From positions 1 to 41,461 of the IMG/VR virus record IMGVR_UViG_3300025131_000103: 41,461 nucleotides of DNA. One strand, written 5' to 3'. The translations under genes were made by a program, and so were the position numbers. Below, one piece after another: positions 30,293-38,664 of this stretch. The notes beneath the pieces are model-generated. The model searched no databases. It saw only the letters and a program-made list of their open reading frames with translations, and was not told the origin of the DNA. This DNA is from a virus. How positions within the stretch are numbered: position 1 is the stretch's first letter; every line of letters starts with the position of its first letter.

Positions 30293-32137
30293 CTAGCTAG
30301 TAGCGCCTGCCTGACCCAGGAGACCCTGCACAACAACCAAGCCGTACATATCGGGACGCACCATCTTCTTGGCGTACCGAGTCATCACACCCTTGCGGGG
30401 TACGAAGTCCTCAGGACCAAAGATAGTGGGAGTGGTCTGCAGCGGCACATAAGGTGCATACACATATCCACTCTCAAGGAACGAGCTTCCACGACGACCG
30501 ACGAGAACCAGAGCGCGCGGGAAGTAGGGATCCACATGGACGTCGAATTTCTTCGACAGGGAACCAACCTTCACGGCACCGATGGAACCGGTGTCATCAT
30601 CAGCGGTAACGCTCGCGCGGAAACCAGCAGTAAACTCCAGAACGTTAGCAACCTCGGGTGAAGTCACCACAAAGTTTGCACCACCCCGAAGAGTCTTACG
30701 ATGGATCTGAGCCGACACATCGTTAATGGTTTCAGCAAGAGTCTCATACCACTCGGAAACCGTACCGGTGAAGTCAGGAGCAGCCGAAGATGCACCAATT
30801 TCAACACCCGTTTCACGGTTCACGAAGAGACCAGGGGAACGAGACCAGTAGTAGACCGCAGCGGTCGCACCCTGGACAAGATCCTCAAGAATCTCGCGAT
30901 CAATCTCTAGAGCAACCTGCTCGGAGAGAATTGAAGTAAGCTCGACCTCGGCGTCAAGGTTGTGATAGGCATTAAGATCCTGTCCCAACTCTGGCGTCCA
31001 CTTGGCCTTGAGCTTCTTGGTCATAGCCGTGACAGCCACGGAATCGACTTTAATATCGATCTCGGGGATGCGTGGGTTATTTTCCAAGCCCCAGACGGGA
31101 TCACCAATAACTGCACCAAGCGCCGTAGCTGCCTGGAAATCATCATCGATGGGGAACGTCAAACTTAGACGACAACCATTGGTTGCGCTTGCCGCACCGG
31201 TAAGGGACATCAGACCAAGCTCATTGGCTCCGGATCCAAACAGGGACACAGACGAACTAAGCTGCTGAATAACCATGGTGTACTTATATGCGGCGTTTGA
31301 AGGATCCTGCGTAGCAGAACCACTAGCAACATCCGTCAAACGACGTACAAGGCGCCCAACAACCGGATAACGCGTTGAATTATCGTTTAAGATATCACAC
31401 GCAACAAGGTTATCAGTGTCCAACTGAGATAAACCAGAGGATCCCGTAGCCTCAATAACCACCACAACGGTACCAGAAAGATCGACGTCGTAACGACAGA
31501 GCTTATCAAGAGTACCCTGGTTGGTAGTAGTGAGAGGGTTCGCGCCAGTACCTGCGGGAGCACCCACAGTTCCAGAAGCGATAACCACTATTGTTCCACC
31601 ATTAATGGAATCTGCAGCACTCAACGAACCCGTTGGCGAAGCGTAACCATTGTTTAATGCATACGGACCGGCTTCAGCGTTGAAACCAGAAAGGTCAACA
31701 CCACCAGTGATCTGCGACCCGATTTTACCACCACCGTAGAGCGACTGCTCAACGGAACCAGAACCCCAACCCAAACGGGGGAGACCTGCGCCATTGGTAG
31801 ACGTGGTAAAATCGAGGAAAAAGATGAGACCGCTGGGCAGACTCATCGGCTGAACGCTAACTAAATCGTTTGCGATCAGGCCCGCGAAAACACGTCGAAC
31901 GATGGGGAATGCGACGGCTGCAAAACCCTCGACATCTCCACCAGACATTGTGCTGGACTCGCGGAGTAGCTCTTTCGCCTGGTTTTCCAGTAGGCGAGCC
32001 ATACCTTGCTTGGAGCGTTCACTACCCATCCCCTCTAAGAGACCGGTGCGCTCCCACTTACTTAATAGAGCATGACCTTCGGAACGCATGTCACGATTGA
32101 CAATTCCCTCGGTCAGCCTTTCAACTATACTAGACAT
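30293..32137 (-). CDS. Major capsid protein (gp23-like)
   Basis: 614 residues from ATG 32135-32137, which has AGGAGG 8 nt upstream; a GTG three codons earlier overlaps that site and is rejected. The N-terminal 65 residues are charged and helical, as in the T4 gp23 pro-region removed by the prohead protease. From there FAAVAFPIVRRVFAGLIAND, LVSVQPMSLPSGLIFFLDF matches the gp23 core start. The conserved C-terminal region includes YVYAPYVPLQTTPTIFGPED and FVPRKGVMTRYAKKMVRPD. It builds the HK97-fold shell. Preceded by the scaffold gene. Confidence 0.95.
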   Translation of the reverse strand: MSSIVERLTEGIVNRDMRSEGHALLSKWERTGLLEGMGSERSKQGMARLLENQAKELLRESSTMSGGDVEGFAAVAFPIVRRVFAGLIANDLVSVQPMSLPSGLIFFLDFTTSTNGAGLPRLGWGSGSVEQSLYGGGKIGSQITGGVDLSGFNAEAGPYALNNGYASPTGSLSAADSINGGTIVVIASGTVGAPAGTGANPLTTTNQGTLDKLCRYDVDLSGTVVVVIEATGSSGLSQLDTDNLVACDILNDNSTRYPVVGRLVRRLTDVASGSATQDPSNAAYKYTMVIQQLSSSVSLFGSGANELGLMSLTGAASATNGCRLSLTFPIDDDFQAATALGAVIGDPVWGLENNPRIPEIDIKVDSVAVTAMTKKLKAKWTPELGQDLNAYHNLDAEVELTSILSEQVALEIDREILEDLVQGATAAVYYWSRSPGLFVNRETGVEIGASSAAPDFTGTVSEWYETLAETINDVSAQIHRKTLRGGANFVVTSPEVANVLEFTAGFRASVTADDDTGSIGAVKVGSLSKKFDVHVDPYFPRALVLVGRRGSSFLESGYVYAPYVPLQTTPTIFGPEDFVPRKGVMTRYAKKMVRPDMYGLVVVQGLLGQAGATS

Positions 32138-32158
32138 TTTAATCACCTCCTATAAATG

Positions 32159-33313
32159 TTATTTTATGCCTGCTAATTTTTGCATACGATCTAAAAATAG
32201 ATCGGTTGGTTGCGACTCTTGACGAGTCGCACGAATAACAGAAGTTGGACGAGTAATTGCCTCGCTCAGTGATTGCGGCCCTGGTTTACCCCGGGACGGC
32301 ACTGCGCTTTGAAGCGTCTCATAAATTGTTTTCGCTTCTGTTACTGAACCAGCTTGGGAAATAGCTTCGGCAATTTTAGTTTTTTGCCGCTCATTAAGGG
32401 AGGAATTTCTTAAAACACGGTTCGTGTAAAGCAAGCGAGCGTTAGAAATGTTTACTTCCTGTAAACCTTCCTTCAACTCTTCAATTGCTTGCTTATATTG
32501 TTTGTTTCGCTCACTGAACTGGTTATTTTCAAAAACCAATTCTTCTTGAGCCTTCTTCAAAATCTCTAATTCGTCATTGGCTTTCGTGCCACGACGATGG
32601 GCCATCTCTTTCTCCATCTCCCACTTCATATCGTAGGCGGAGCGACCTGCCCAACCGGACAGGGTTGCACCCATATCAACTGTTACTTTTTCAAGGATGG
32701 CATCGAGCAGATCGTCAGGAATTTCAATTTCTTCCTTGACGCCCTCTTCGCTCTTAAGTGCTTCGGTGTCAGCCTCGGTAGCTGCTGCACTCCCAGCCAG
32801 GGCACCGCCACCACTTGTCTGGGGGGTGTCTTCCTGCGTGCCAAAAATTTCATCGGAGCCTGTGGTAATCGTCTCATCAAGCTCGTATTCCGCCAGGAAG
32901 GCTTCTAAGTCTTCGGGGCTGAAATCTAACTCTTCGCTCAGGCGATTCTCTTCGCGGAGCGCATCCACGGCTTCCTGTAATTCGTCTAAATCAACGGAGA
33001 CTTTGGCGGTGCTTCCCTCTTCGGGGCATCCGCACAATTCCTCACCGTCGGCGGCGCCTAGTGGGACATCATCAGCCACTTCACCTTCGGCACCTGCAGC
33101 CATAGGATCTGCAGCCATAGGATCTGCCGCCATCGGGTCTGCTGCCATGGGATCGCCCAACGCAAGGGGATCTTCTTCCTGTTCTAACAAAGTATCTAAG
33201 ACGCTGCGCACCTCAGTTGAATACTTTTCGATAACAGATGCTTCGGCATTTTTTAAAGCTGCTTCTCGCAGCGCGTTTGCATCAACAATAGCCTCTTGTA
33301 GCAAGGTTGACAT
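32159..33313 (-). CDS. Prohead core scaffold protein (gp22-like)
   Basis: 384 residues from ATG 33311-33313 (AGGAG 7 nt upstream). Very acidic with long helices: an N-terminal helix, four DPMAA units (residues about 54-73), an acidic middle, then a coiled-coil region KANDELEILKKAQEELVFEN, NQFSERNKQYKQAIEELKEG and a C-terminal ...LFLDRMQKLAGIK. Position directly before the capsid gene, acidity and helicity match T4 gp22, the core on which gp23 assembles. The terminal LAGIK is shared with the protein at 39792-41459. Confidence 0.85.
   Translation of the reverse strand: MSTLLQEAIVDANALREAALKNAEASVIEKYSTEVRSVLDTLLEQEEDPLALGDPMAADPMAADPMAADPMAAGAEGEVADDVPLGAADGEELCGCPEEGSTAKVSVDLDELQEAVDALREENRLSEELDFSPEDLEAFLAEYELDETITTGSDEIFGTQEDTPQTSGGGALAGSAAATEADTEALKSEEGVKEEIEIPDDLLDAILEKVTVDMGATLSGWAGRSAYDMKWEMEKEMAHRRGTKANDELEILKKAQEELVFENNQFSERNKQYKQAIEELKEGLQEVNISNARLLYTNRVLRNSSLNERQKTKIAEAISQAGSVTEAKTIYETLQSAVPSRGKPGPQSLSEAITRPTSVIRATRQESQPTDLFLDRMQKLAGIK
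33095..33154 (-). repeat. Four tandem 15-bp repeats (DPMAA) in scaffold gene
   Basis: Four in-frame 15-bp units encode DPMAA. Third positions differ between units (GCA/GCT/GCG choices), so the repeat is not freshly duplicated. Confidence 0.85.
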
Positions 33314-33345
33314 ATAAGGACTCCTAAAAATATAGTAATTCAAAA

Positions 33346-33353
33346 TAAATAGT
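33346..33353 (-). promoter_or_regulatory. Late-type motif ACTATTTA upstream of scaffold-capsid genes
   Basis: Minus strand ACACTATTTATTTTG, 32 nt before the scaffold ATG. No clear hairpin before it. Confidence 0.55.
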
Positions 33354-33378
33354 GTTATCTCTTAGGAAAAGACACAAA

Positions 33379-34500
33379 TTATGAACCGGTCTTCCCAATA
33401 ACCCACCATTTTGTACCGTCTGATTGTAAGGTCACTACAGAGTATGTGGTTTTGACCTCAATTTTGGTCTTAAAATCTATCTCTCCCTCATCTACGTCTA
33501 TGGTCAAGAGATTAGAATTGAGTTTGAACCTATTGTTATGAATTTTCTTTACAACAAGAATTCTTCCTTCATTGTTGCAGGCCGGCGGCAGCGTTACGCG
33601 TACCTTGTTATCAGAGGTGTTACACAAAATTGTATAGTCGCGTGGCGTCACAATATAATGTTTGTCTGATGCGGTTTTGATGTTCTGAGTAACAATTCCA
33701 TCAAAATCGGTGCGGCCGCTTACAGTTAACGCGTCTGCCACGACACGACCATCGATGTTTAAAATATTACTCGCAGGATCAAACGTCAATTTAGGTGAAG
33801 CACCCAAACCATTTTTTGTTTTGATCTGGATACAGTTCTCTGGGCCTTGTGCTTGCGGAATTTTGTTATGAATGTACGAAGAATATAAATTAGCGAGGGT
33901 TGTGTTTTTTACGTTTCCATGAGATGTATCATGTAGCAGCATTAAATCATCATCACTTAAGTTTTGTCCTCTCGCATTTACCGATACGCAATTTTTGGGG
34001 TCTACTACAAGCCGTTTGTGCGTTAGACTAAGCGCGCCCTTAGGAGCCAGCGCCGCAGACACCCCATTATCATCCACCTGTAATCCATCGCCGGTATTTA
34101 CTTGCAATTTGTTGCGCACGTTTTTAACACCGAGACCTAAGTCTAAGAATTCAGCTGAAATTACGCCATTAAATGCGGTTGTCGGAAGATTACGTAACTT
34201 CTCGCCAGAACCTTCGAACTTTTCTGCACGCACGGTGGTAGTAACCAAGCTGTGGCCGTTAAATATTAAGTTGCTCTCTGCTTTGGCCTCTCCATTGTGC
34301 TGGTAAGTTAAAATACCGTGCTTTACTCCGCCTTCAATTTTGGTGATCGCGGGAGGAACAATCTCTAGACCCTCTTTTGATAGCAGGCGCCCTACAATAA
34401 TTTTAGTGCCCTTTATTTCTTGGTTAGCCTGAGCATCTAATAGCTCCGTATGTTGTGTTGTGCTGTAATCAACTGTTCCGTCTAAAACATTATAAGCCAT
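33379..34500 (-). CDS. Fibre/appendage-type virion protein
   Basis: 373 residues. It begins MAYNVLDGTVDYSTTQHTEL like the paralogue at 37195 (MAYNALSGTVIAAQ). The middle is a series of short beta strands (LNIDGRVVADALTVSGRTDF). The C-terminal domain RVTLPPACNNEGRILVVKKI ... ends VVTLQSDGTKWWVIGKTGS, matching the VTLP...SDGxxWW ending of the neighbours. Likely a trimeric fibre or head-fibre subunit. Ribosome site AGAGGA. Confidence 0.7.
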   Translation of the reverse strand: MAYNVLDGTVDYSTTQHTELLDAQANQEIKGTKIIVGRLLSKEGLEIVPPAITKIEGGVKHGILTYQHNGEAKAESNLIFNGHSLVTTTVRAEKFEGSGEKLRNLPTTAFNGVISAEFLDLGLGVKNVRNKLQVNTGDGLQVDDNGVSAALAPKGALSLTHKRLVVDPKNCVSVNARGQNLSDDDLMLLHDTSHGNVKNTTLANLYSSYIHNKIPQAQGPENCIQIKTKNGLGASPKLTFDPASNILNIDGRVVADALTVSGRTDFDGIVTQNIKTASDKHYIVTPRDYTILCNTSDNKVRVTLPPACNNEGRILVVKKIHNNRFKLNSNLLTIDVDEGEIDFKTKIEVKTTYSVVTLQSDGTKWWVIGKTGS

Positions 34501-34517
34501 TTAGTATCCTCTCGCTT

Positions 34518-34748
34518 TTAATTAGCAGGTTTCTGCATTTTCTCGGTAATAATTAGACTCCCATAATTGACATATCTTTCATAGTGATAATCAAATTCAT
34601 GGCGCTCTACAATAGCCATAACTAATTCCTTCATGTGTGACGAATGCCCAGTTATAATTCTCACTGGTGATTCGTTGAGCAAAACAAAGTTTTCCACATG
34701 CCGTTGAACTGCGTCGTGATACATCCCATGTAAATCTAGAGTCTTCAT
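34518..34748 (-). CDS. Stand-alone Smr-domain protein
   Basis: 76 residues from ATG 34746-34748; a TTG-started extension is really the terminator hairpin. KTLDLHGMYHDAVQRHVENF followed by PVRIITGHSSHMKELVMAIV and a final strand GSLIITE match the Smr domain (LDLHG at the start, ITGxGxH/S loop in the middle). Smr domains bind or cleave nucleic acids (MutS2, YlmH-type and ribosome-rescue nucleases). The GxGxH-type loop here is TGHSSH. It sits between fibre genes. A late-type motif ends 5 nt before ATG and no ribosome site is clear. Confidence 0.75.
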   Translation of the reverse strand: MKTLDLHGMYHDAVQRHVENFVLLNESPVRIITGHSSHMKELVMAIVERHEFDYHYERYVNYGSLIITEKMQKPAN

Positions 34749-34753
34749 AATAA

Positions 34754-34761
34754 TAAGTAGT
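34754..34761 (-). promoter_or_regulatory. Late-type motif ACTACTTA before the Smr gene
   Basis: Minus strand GGGACTACTTATTATTATG: 3 nt after the terminator U-run and 5 nt before ATG. If the motif were a -10 element the Smr message would be nearly leaderless. Confidence 0.45.
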
Positions 34762-34764
34762 CCC

Positions 34765-34797
34765 AAAAAAGAGGATGCCCCCGCAAGGGAGGCATCC
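34765..34797 (-). terminator. Intrinsic terminator after the 754-residue fibre gene
   Basis: RNA GGAUGCC-U-CCC, UUGC loop, GGG-GGCAUCC, UC, six U. Strong stem of 10 bp with one bulge. Confidence 0.9.
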
Positions 34798-34820
34798 AAG
34801 AGACAAAGATAAAACTTTGT

Positions 34821-37085
34821 TTAGAATACGCGCCAATCGTTAGCGACAACGTAAGACAACGAAACCGCACCATAAGGCGATTCAATCACGATTTCGGAAT
34901 TTCCATCAATCGTGTGAGTGCCTGTAGTACGTTTAATTGTGATAGTGCTCGTAGCCGAGACACCACCCTTAGCTTTGACGTATACAACATCTCCAGCGTC
35001 CGGAGAGGCCGGCAAATGCACAACAGCGCCCGAAGAACCAGTTAGATCGGTAGCGAAATAATTGAAACCTTCAGATAAAGTCGTACCATCCGCAGTTGAA
35101 GACGGAGTCGCAGCAGCATCGGTGGAAAAAACACCATTGGTGGCAGTAATACCTGCACCAGCCATTAAAGTCGCAAGGTCAGCAATGCTTTCTTTGCGAG
35201 TTACATTTCCGTCACTATCAATGAACGCAAAGCTATCATTAGCAACATTAATATCAGCAGCAGTCAAATCGTTAAGATCGAGAGCCCAGTCACTTACAGC
35301 GGCAGAGCCGTTATAAGTCGTCCCCGACAGACCCGAATTAGCAGCATCTGAAAAGGCATTAGTGAAAGTAGCAGTTAAAGTGCCACCGGCAACAGTCATC
35401 ACGTCGGAAGCCTGAGTAATGGTCATATCACCATTGTCCCAGTTAATAACACCACCTTCCGCAAGAAAAAGATCACTCCATTGCAGAGCGGTTGTACCAA
35501 GAGGATACAAGTTATCCGTCTTAGGCACGAGACCACCAACAATCCGACCATCAATAGTAATGTCGTCACTGGTTGCATCACCAAGAGTAACCGCGCCCTT
35601 AAGCGTGGTGGCGCCAGCAACAACCATAGAGCTATTCAGATTAACAGCACCACTCAAGTTAATTTGCGTATTTGCAAACAGATCAAGGTAGTTGGCCGCA
35701 GAAGAACTAATGTTAGCAGACCAGTCGTTAAAACGAAGCTGTCTCGTGCTATTCAGCTGCAATGCAGTGTCAGCAACGTGAGTTAAGCTCACATCGGCAC
35801 CATCGCCAAAAGCAAGCACGGCTGAGTCAGATTTAAGAGTTACATCGGCACCAGTGATAACATCCTTAGCAACACTCAAGCCGCCATCGGTCTGTAAAGA
35901 ACCGTCAGTTGTCGAAGTTGCATCGGTTGCGTCATCAGTAACGATTCTGCCATCGGCCGAAAGTGCGCCGGCGGCTGAAACAGTAACACCAGACGATCCC
36001 AAGCCGCCGGCAATATCGAAATCACCGTTGTCTTCAACGCGGAAGACCTCAGTTCCATCGAACTGTTTGAAAACGAAATCATCAGAATCAACTTTGAGTT
36101 GCATGATAATTTCACCAGCGGTGCCATCCATATCAAGGGCAAGCTGAGCCGTGCCACCGTCGTTGAATGAAATATCACCTGTATCAGAATCAATATTCAC
36201 GGTTGTGGCGGCGTCAATTGTGATCGCAGCAGCAGCAGAAGAAATAGTCAGGTTTCCAGCAGTAGTCTCAACCTTTCCAGCATCTGTCATTAAGACATCA
36301 CCTTCAAGGTGAAGATCTTGCCAAGCAAGAGCCGTCGTACCAAGATCGTATGTGTCATCGGCACTTGGAACAAGATCGCCGGTGACCTTGACATCATCAC
36401 CACTCACCAGCAGCAAATCAGTTCCATCTCCGCTGACATACTCACCAGCAGCACCGAAAGCAAGTCGGTGGCCAGATGTTGCCATCAAACAGTTATTTGC
36501 AGCTTGATCAGTTAGGGTGAATATGGATGTGCTTCCCACATTGATAATAGCGCTATCAGAAAGAAGATCCAGATCATCACCGATAACTGCACTCTTTGCA
36601 ACACTCAAGCCGCCATCGGTCTGTAAAGAACCGTCAGTTGTTGAAGTTGCTTCAGTTGTGTCATCAGTTTTGAGAATACCAGAGTAAGTACCAGTAGTAC
36701 CTGCGATGGTCGTCGCTACCACGGCAGCGAAAGTACCCGCAACGGCTGTGGTAGCGCCGATTACGGTATTATCAATATTACCACTATTGATATCAACGTT
36801 AGTAATGGCCTGGGAATTGGCGTCTAAAGCCGCACCAAGCTGATCGATATATCCGACATCAACGTGAGCTTCCGCCCATTGTAATCCCGCAGTACCGAGA
36901 TCGCGTGCGCTGTCGGTTGACGGAACAAGATCCGAATCAAAACGACCAGTACACGTAATGGTATCAGTAGTAGCGTCACCAAGATCTACATTGCTAGTTG
37001 CACTCAGAGTGGTAGTTGTAATACCCTCTTCTTGTGTTAAGGAACCGCTCATTGTCGCGTTTCCTACTTGAAATTTATAAGCCAT
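34821..37085 (-). CDS. Long repetitive fibre protein
   Basis: 754 residues, rich in Asp, Thr, Ala, Gly and Ser, with beta-repeat character. Three copies of LVP-x-(T/A)-D-x-x-x-x-L-G-T-x-x-L-x-W occur at about residues 52, 237 and 519, and two copies of ATSTTDGSLQTDGGLSVAK at about 145 and 388. Each marks a module ending in strands. The C-terminal domain, GAVVHLPASPDAGDVVYVKA ... IVIESPYGAVSLSYVVANDW RVF, is the same as in the neighbours. Such proteins form elongated trimeric fibres for receptor contact. Motif ACTATTTA at 37101 and another at 37167; ribosome site GGAGGG. Confidence 0.75.
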   Translation of the reverse strand: MAYKFQVGNATMSGSLTQEEGITTTTLSATSNVDLGDATTDTITCTGRFDSDLVPSTDSARDLGTAGLQWAEAHVDVGYIDQLGAALDANSQAITNVDINSGNIDNTVIGATTAVAGTFAAVVATTIAGTTGTYSGILKTDDTTEATSTTDGSLQTDGGLSVAKSAVIGDDLDLLSDSAIINVGSTSIFTLTDQAANNCLMATSGHRLAFGAAGEYVSGDGTDLLLVSGDDVKVTGDLVPSADDTYDLGTTALAWQDLHLEGDVLMTDAGKVETTAGNLTISSAAAAITIDAATTVNIDSDTGDISFNDGGTAQLALDMDGTAGEIIMQLKVDSDDFVFKQFDGTEVFRVEDNGDFDIAGGLGSSGVTVSAAGALSADGRIVTDDATDATSTTDGSLQTDGGLSVAKDVITGADVTLKSDSAVLAFGDGADVSLTHVADTALQLNSTRQLRFNDWSANISSSAANYLDLFANTQINLSGAVNLNSSMVVAGATTLKGAVTLGDATSDDITIDGRIVGGLVPKTDNLYPLGTTALQWSDLFLAEGGVINWDNGDMTITQASDVMTVAGGTLTATFTNAFSDAANSGLSGTTYNGSAAVSDWALDLNDLTAADINVANDSFAFIDSDGNVTRKESIADLATLMAGAGITATNGVFSTDAAATPSSTADGTTLSEGFNYFATDLTGSSGAVVHLPASPDAGDVVYVKAKGGVSATSTITIKRTTGTHTIDGNSEIVIESPYGAVSLSYVVANDWRVF
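35869..35939 (-). repeat. Direct repeat copy 2 in the long fibre gene
   Basis: About 71 bp nearly identical to 36598-36668, offset exactly 729 bp (243 codons), so in frame. It encodes the T-(D/E)-A-T-S-T-T-D-G-S-L-Q-T-D-G-G-L-S-V-A-K block. Near-identical third positions suggest recent duplication or homogenisation. Confidence 0.85.
36598..36668 (-). repeat. Direct repeat copy 1 in the long fibre gene
   Basis: Partner of 35869-35939. Confidence 0.85.
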
Positions 37086-37100
37086 ATTTTAAACCCTCCA

Positions 37101-37108
37101 TAAATAGT
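37101..37108 (-). promoter_or_regulatory. Late-type motif ACTATTTA upstream of long fibre gene
   Basis: Minus strand AAAACTATTTATGGAGGG; 11 nt after the hairpin at 37120-37134 and 15 nt before ATG; the ribosome site follows directly. Confidence 0.5.
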
Positions 37109-37119
37109 TTTTATAAGGC

Positions 37120-37134
37120 GGGGGAAATTCCCCC
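37120..37134 (-). terminator. Short GC hairpin without U-run
   Basis: GGGGG-AATTT-CCCCC on the minus strand, followed by GCCTTATAAAA. Possible weak terminator after the 253-residue gene. Confidence 0.4.
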
Positions 37135-37166
37135 AAGAGAACAAGATAAACCCGTCCCCTCGACTG

Positions 37167-37174
37167 TAAATAGT
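37167..37174 (-). promoter_or_regulatory. Second ACTATTTA motif in the same gap
   Basis: Minus strand CCACTATTTACAGTCG, 20 nt downstream of the 253-residue gene. Two copies flank the hairpin. Confidence 0.45.
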
Positions 37175-37194
37175 GGACTGAGATGCATTAATTT

Positions 37195-37956
37195 TCAGCA
37201 AACGAAGAATTTAGTAAGCCCGTTACAATAAATCTGAACAGATGCATAAGGTGATTCCAAAACTATTTGATTTGTACCCTCGATTGTTTCAGCAGCAACG
37301 CCAGATCCCGTTATAATTATGTTGTTGGAGCTAGCCGAGCCTCCTTCATCTTTAACTATCCATGTTTGACCATCTAACGCGGCAGCTGCCGCAGGAAGAG
37401 TTACAGTAATTTGACCATTGGTGCTATCCACTCCAACATAATAATCAGTTGTACTAATCTGATAATTGGTGGTTTTAAGTGCGCGTTTATGAATAACGCC
37501 GCCACCTAATTTAGAAATACCAGCCACCGACAAAGTATATGAGGGGGTGTCATCTGAGCCAATATTGATGCTGCTCGTGGTGTATGCAGCCGAAGCGTTG
37601 GGAGTTGTAAAAATGCCGCCACCGCCGCCTCCACCCTGTGTCGGGAGACCGGTCAAGCGACTACCATCTCCCATTAAATAAGAAGCTGACAAGCCCGTAC
37701 TCGCTGTCAATTCCCCTGTTATGGATAGCACTGTGCCGTCAAAGGTTAGGTTTGTCTCGCACGTTAAAGTATTGGCGTCGCCGCCTATATTAGTAAGAAG
37801 TGCGTTGTTAGTGGCGTTCGATACCCGGGGGATATTGAGGATGGAAGCGCCGTCTGAAGTGCTTAAGTTTCCCGAGAGGACATTTTCAACATACAAATTG
37901 CCCGGTAGGTACTTTTGCGCAGCTATTACTGTTCCCGATAGCGCATTGTAGGCCAT
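37195..37956 (-). CDS. Fibre/appendage-type virion protein (paralogue)
   Basis: 253 residues. The start MAYNALSGTVIAAQKYLPG parallels the 373-residue protein. The middle GELTASTGLSASYLMGDGSR, LTGLP followed by a Gly5 linker is typical of fibre shafts. The C-terminal domain ITVTLPAAAAALDGQTWIVK, then ETIEGTNQIVLESPYASVQI, YCNGLTKFFVC matches its neighbours; the ending WW is FF here. Role inferred as a short fibre or decoration protein. Confidence 0.65.
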   Translation of the reverse strand: MAYNALSGTVIAAQKYLPGNLYVENVLSGNLSTSDGASILNIPRVSNATNNALLTNIGGDANTLTCETNLTFDGTVLSITGELTASTGLSASYLMGDGSRLTGLPTQGGGGGGGIFTTPNASAAYTTSSINIGSDDTPSYTLSVAGISKLGGGVIHKRALKTTNYQISTTDYYVGVDSTNGQITVTLPAAAAALDGQTWIVKDEGGSASSNNIIITGSGVAAETIEGTNQIVLESPYASVQIYCNGLTKFFVC

Positions 37957-37973
37957 ACACCATTAGCTCTCCC

Positions 37974-38663
37974 TTAGAAGATCCACCAATTACTTCCATC
38001 AGAGTACAAGTTAATTGCTGGATAGGTTCCCGAGAGTACATAGTAGTTGGAGCCATCAATCGTTTCATGAGAACCCCCCGTTGAGGCCGATACATAAACT
38101 TTGGACGTAAGAGAAGTTCGATCTACTTGGTCCTTAATGATCATGATGGCGCCGGCGCCGGCTGCAGACGCGCTGTGTACGCAAATAGTAGTGTCTGCTG
38201 CCTGAGTAACTCCCAGCACTAAGCTGCTTACGGACGACGTATGGAGTGCGGTTGAAACATTAGTGTAAGCGCCTCGCAAGCCCTGTAAGTATGTTTGCGC
38301 AGTGACGGCGTTAACTTTCATCACCAACGCACTGTCGCTATACATCTCTAGACTACCGGTCCGAGAGTGGATATCTGTCTGATCGTCCCCAAAGTACGTC
38401 GAACCAGTGGCATCAATTGTGGTAATGTCTTCGTAATGAAAGACGCTAGCGCTGATGGCGCCGGTGACAATAAAGTTGCCCGACAACACCATTGTGTTTG
38501 GGTAATAGCTATAGGTGGATGCCGTATAGTAAGTTAAATAAGCAGAGCCTGTCGTCCCGCCACCAGATTCAGTAACAAATTGTAGCGAATACGCAGGACC
38601 AAAGGATCCGGAGCCGGCGCCCGAGTCAGAACAGTTAATATATGCCCAACCAAATTTGGCCAT
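37974..38663 (-). CDS. Fibre/appendage-type virion protein (paralogue)
   Basis: 229 residues. N-terminus MAKFGWAYINCSDSGAGSGS followed by LSGNFIVTGAISASVFHYED, ITTIDATGSTYFGDDQTDIH is a short beta shaft. The C-terminal domain GAIMIIKDQVDRTSLTSKVY ... HETIDGSNYYVLSGTYPAIN, LYSDGSNWWIF carries the family ending. It starts 1 nt after the 152-residue gene; ribosome site AGGAG. Confidence 0.65.
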   Translation of the reverse strand: MAKFGWAYINCSDSGAGSGSFGPAYSLQFVTESGGGTTGSAYLTYYTASTYSYYPNTMVLSGNFIVTGAISASVFHYEDITTIDATGSTYFGDDQTDIHSRTGSLEMYSDSALVMKVNAVTAQTYLQGLRGAYTNVSTALHTSSVSSLVLGVTQAADTTICVHSASAAGAGAIMIIKDQVDRTSLTSKVYVSASTGGSHETIDGSNYYVLSGTYPAINLYSDGSNWWIF

Positions 38664-38664
38664 A

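Noticed and set aside
32138-32146. GTG start three codons upstream in the capsid gene
   Set aside because: It overlaps the AGGAGG ribosome site that is well placed for ATG 32135-32137.
32697-33317. 206-codon Ser-rich plus-strand frame opposite the scaffold gene
   Set aside because: Low-complexity Ser/Ala sequence caused by the complement of Glu/Ala/Asp codons; the minus-strand scaffold explains it.
34749-34799. TTG-started extension of the Smr gene
   Set aside because: The bases form the intrinsic terminator of the upstream fibre gene.
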